Assembly: GCA_915275065.1 (NCBI GenBank)
Contig: CAJZGD010000135.1
Coordinates: 1-6,945 of the forward strand
Direction of reading: 5' to 3'
Origin: an uncultured Corynebacterium sp.
GTDB taxonomy: Bacteria; Actinomycetota; Actinomycetes; Mycobacteriales; Mycobacteriaceae
DNA length: 6,945 bases
Under the pieces are notes generated by a model. The model ran no database searches. It was not told where the DNA came from and saw only the letters and a program-made list of their open reading frames with translations. The number at the start of each line of letters is the position of its first letter. Positions within the stretch are counted from its first letter, which is position 1. Position numbers and translations under genes: made by a program. Of the stretch, positions 6,389-6,945 are shown in pieces.

Positions 6389-6718
6389 ATGCAGATAGTT
6401 GATGACGCCGAAGAGTTGGGAAAGATCCTGAGAATCCGAAATCGGATATCGGCTAGCCAATCGGTGTTGTCCAGGAAGTGGATTTCGGATACCGGGGTGT
6501 TTGTGATGGCTGCGGAAAATGCCGTGCATTTTGTGGATGGTGAGGATGATATTCTTGCTGATGCTTTTTGCGCTGAAACTTCTGGGCGGCTCATTGGCGT
6601 GCGGAATGACCATGACATTACCGAAGACCATGCGGTGATTGTGGAGCCGACCCCGGGGGATTTTGACTTATTGAAGCTTATTCAGTCGCTGGGAAAACTC
6701 ATCTACACGAACAGATAG
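6389..6718 (+). CDS. Truncated paralogue with N-terminal half only
   Basis: The 109-aa product aligns with the first 90 or so residues of the upstream gene: about 37 of the first 60 positions are identical, including RNRI, LSRKWIS, TGVF, MAAE, VHFVD and ADAF. Similarity continues through GRL-GV and DHAVIVE, then fades at about residue 89. The last 20 residues (DFDLLKLIQSLGKLIYTNR) do not match, and the C-terminal half is missing. The ATG at 6389 aligns with copy 1's start; an in-frame ATG at 6374 would add five residues but falls within the shared leader. GC is near 50 per cent in the 180 bases I counted (6421-6600). The N-terminal half has remained open and well conserved in protein sequence, suggesting it may still be expressed, but it could also be a decaying copy. 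Confidence 0.62.
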   Translation: MQIVDDAEELGKILRIRNRISASQSVLSRKWISDTGVFVMAAENAVHFVDGEDDILADAFCAETSGRLIGVRNDHDITEDHAVIVEPTPGDFDLLKLIQSLGKLIYTNR

Positions 6719-6788
6719 AAAACCAGAAAGAAAATGCTATCTAGCTTGGTCTTCCTTACTTACAGAGACTAGTCATGTTTGGGAATGC

Positions 6789-6801
6789 TGAATAAGCTTC
6801 A
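6789..6801 (+). promoter_or_regulatory. Shared leader motif, copy 3 (TGAATAAGCTTCA)
   Basis: This third copy differs from copy 1 at one base and keeps the following T, so 13 of 14 bases match. Its -10-like hexamer is TAAGCT (6793-6798). It lies directly before the C-terminal-half fragment. The preceding 6719-6788 is AT-richer than the rest of the window and shows no recognisable gene or terminator. Confidence 0.4.
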
Positions 6802-6945
6802 TTGGGTCGAGAATTCATTGGCCAATTTTTCTTGCTGTTCTCCGAGGATGAGCGGCATGCGGTGCTGTTTACCGCTGCGGGAGAATATAAGCTCATCGCC
6901 GGTCCGCTGCCATTTCTTCGCCGTGTTTTCCCGGATCTTTCCGCG
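6802..6945 (+). pseudogene. Third paralogue: C-terminal half joined to the shared leader, cut by window end
   Basis: An open frame of 48 codons runs from a TTG at 6802 to the last base. From 6811 it encodes EFIGQFFLLFSEDERHAVLF, then YKLIAGPLPFL and VFPDLSA, matching copy 1 from about residue 100 at roughly 36 of 44 aligned positions, with one extra codon near 6880. The N-terminal half is absent: the leader motif ends at 6801, and only three codons separate it from the homologous part. The ATG used in copy 1 is not preserved. Either an internal deletion removed about 300 bp, or a gene was split by recombination with copy 2. TTG could serve as a start, but no ribosome binding site is visible, so pseudogene is the safer label. 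The remaining 35 or so C-terminal residues lie beyond the contig. Confidence 0.55.

Noticed and set aside
6034..6402. A 122-codon plus-strand frame bridging copies 1 and 2 of the array
   Set aside because: It overlaps copy 1 out of frame and is Ser/Arg-rich. It ends at copy 2's start by coincidence with the leader, and the copy 1 frame has clear homology to copy 3.
6296..6631. Minus-strand frames opposite copy 2
   Set aside because: They are antisense to a frame whose protein sequence is conserved with copy 1, so the plus-strand frame is the real one.
5737..6801. CRISPR array from the recurring 13-bp motif
   Set aside because: There are only three copies, with spacing of 634 and 418 bp and coding sequence between them. 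This does not resemble a repeat-spacer array.
5754..6945. A transposon or insertion sequence as the source of the repeats
   Set aside because: No transposase motif, terminal inverted repeat or target-site duplication was seen. The repeated units are diverged protein-coding sequence.

Overview
The window looks like a complete short contig from a high-GC actinobacterium, most likely Corynebacterium or a close relative. The support is gene content and order: a glyS 3' end, a TPM-domain secreted membrane protein, a YdcF-like (DUF218) protein and dgt. Mycobacteriales share a TPM protein/dgt/dnaG neighbourhood. Coding sequence is GC-rich with C-ending codons, and promoters sit very close to start codons, as in leaderless corynebacterial genes. 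No rRNA, tRNA, CRISPR array, insertion sequence or phage gene was seen.

Layout. Bases 1-17 match the end of the Illumina TruSeq read-1 adapter and are not genomic. Bases 18-317 are the last 99 codons of glycyl-tRNA synthetase. Two small plus-strand hypothetical genes follow (353-883 and 905-1351). They look like distant paralogues of each other, with an all-beta, tubby/LURP-one-like pattern, and the first has a C-terminal membrane anchor. A hairpin at 1357-1392 separates them from the convergent gene 1396-3459 (minus), which encodes a 687-aa TPM-domain protein with signal peptide, one membrane helix, a long helical region and a glycine-rich tail. A 63-bp divergent promoter region (3460-3522) separates it from a plus-strand pair, a YdcF-like protein (3523-4257) and dGTPase dgt (4279-5607), probably one operon.

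The last 1.3 kb is different. dnaG would be expected after dgt, but there is a lower-GC array of related genes of unknown function. A full-length copy (5754-6293, 179 aa) is followed by a copy with only the N-terminal half (6389-6718, 109 aa). A third copy then has only the C-terminal half (6802 to the window end). All three units begin with the same 13-bp motif, TGAATRRGCTTCA. The window ends inside the third copy, in an 18-bp stretch identical to the first copy, as expected where a repeat breaks an assembly.

The left five-sixths is mostly housekeeping: translation (glyS), nucleotide pool control (dgt) and envelope-associated proteins (TPM, YdcF-like). The most unusual part is the repeated gene family at the right end, whose function cannot be told from sequence alone. 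A codon-usage shift begins inside the 3' end of dgt, just before it.
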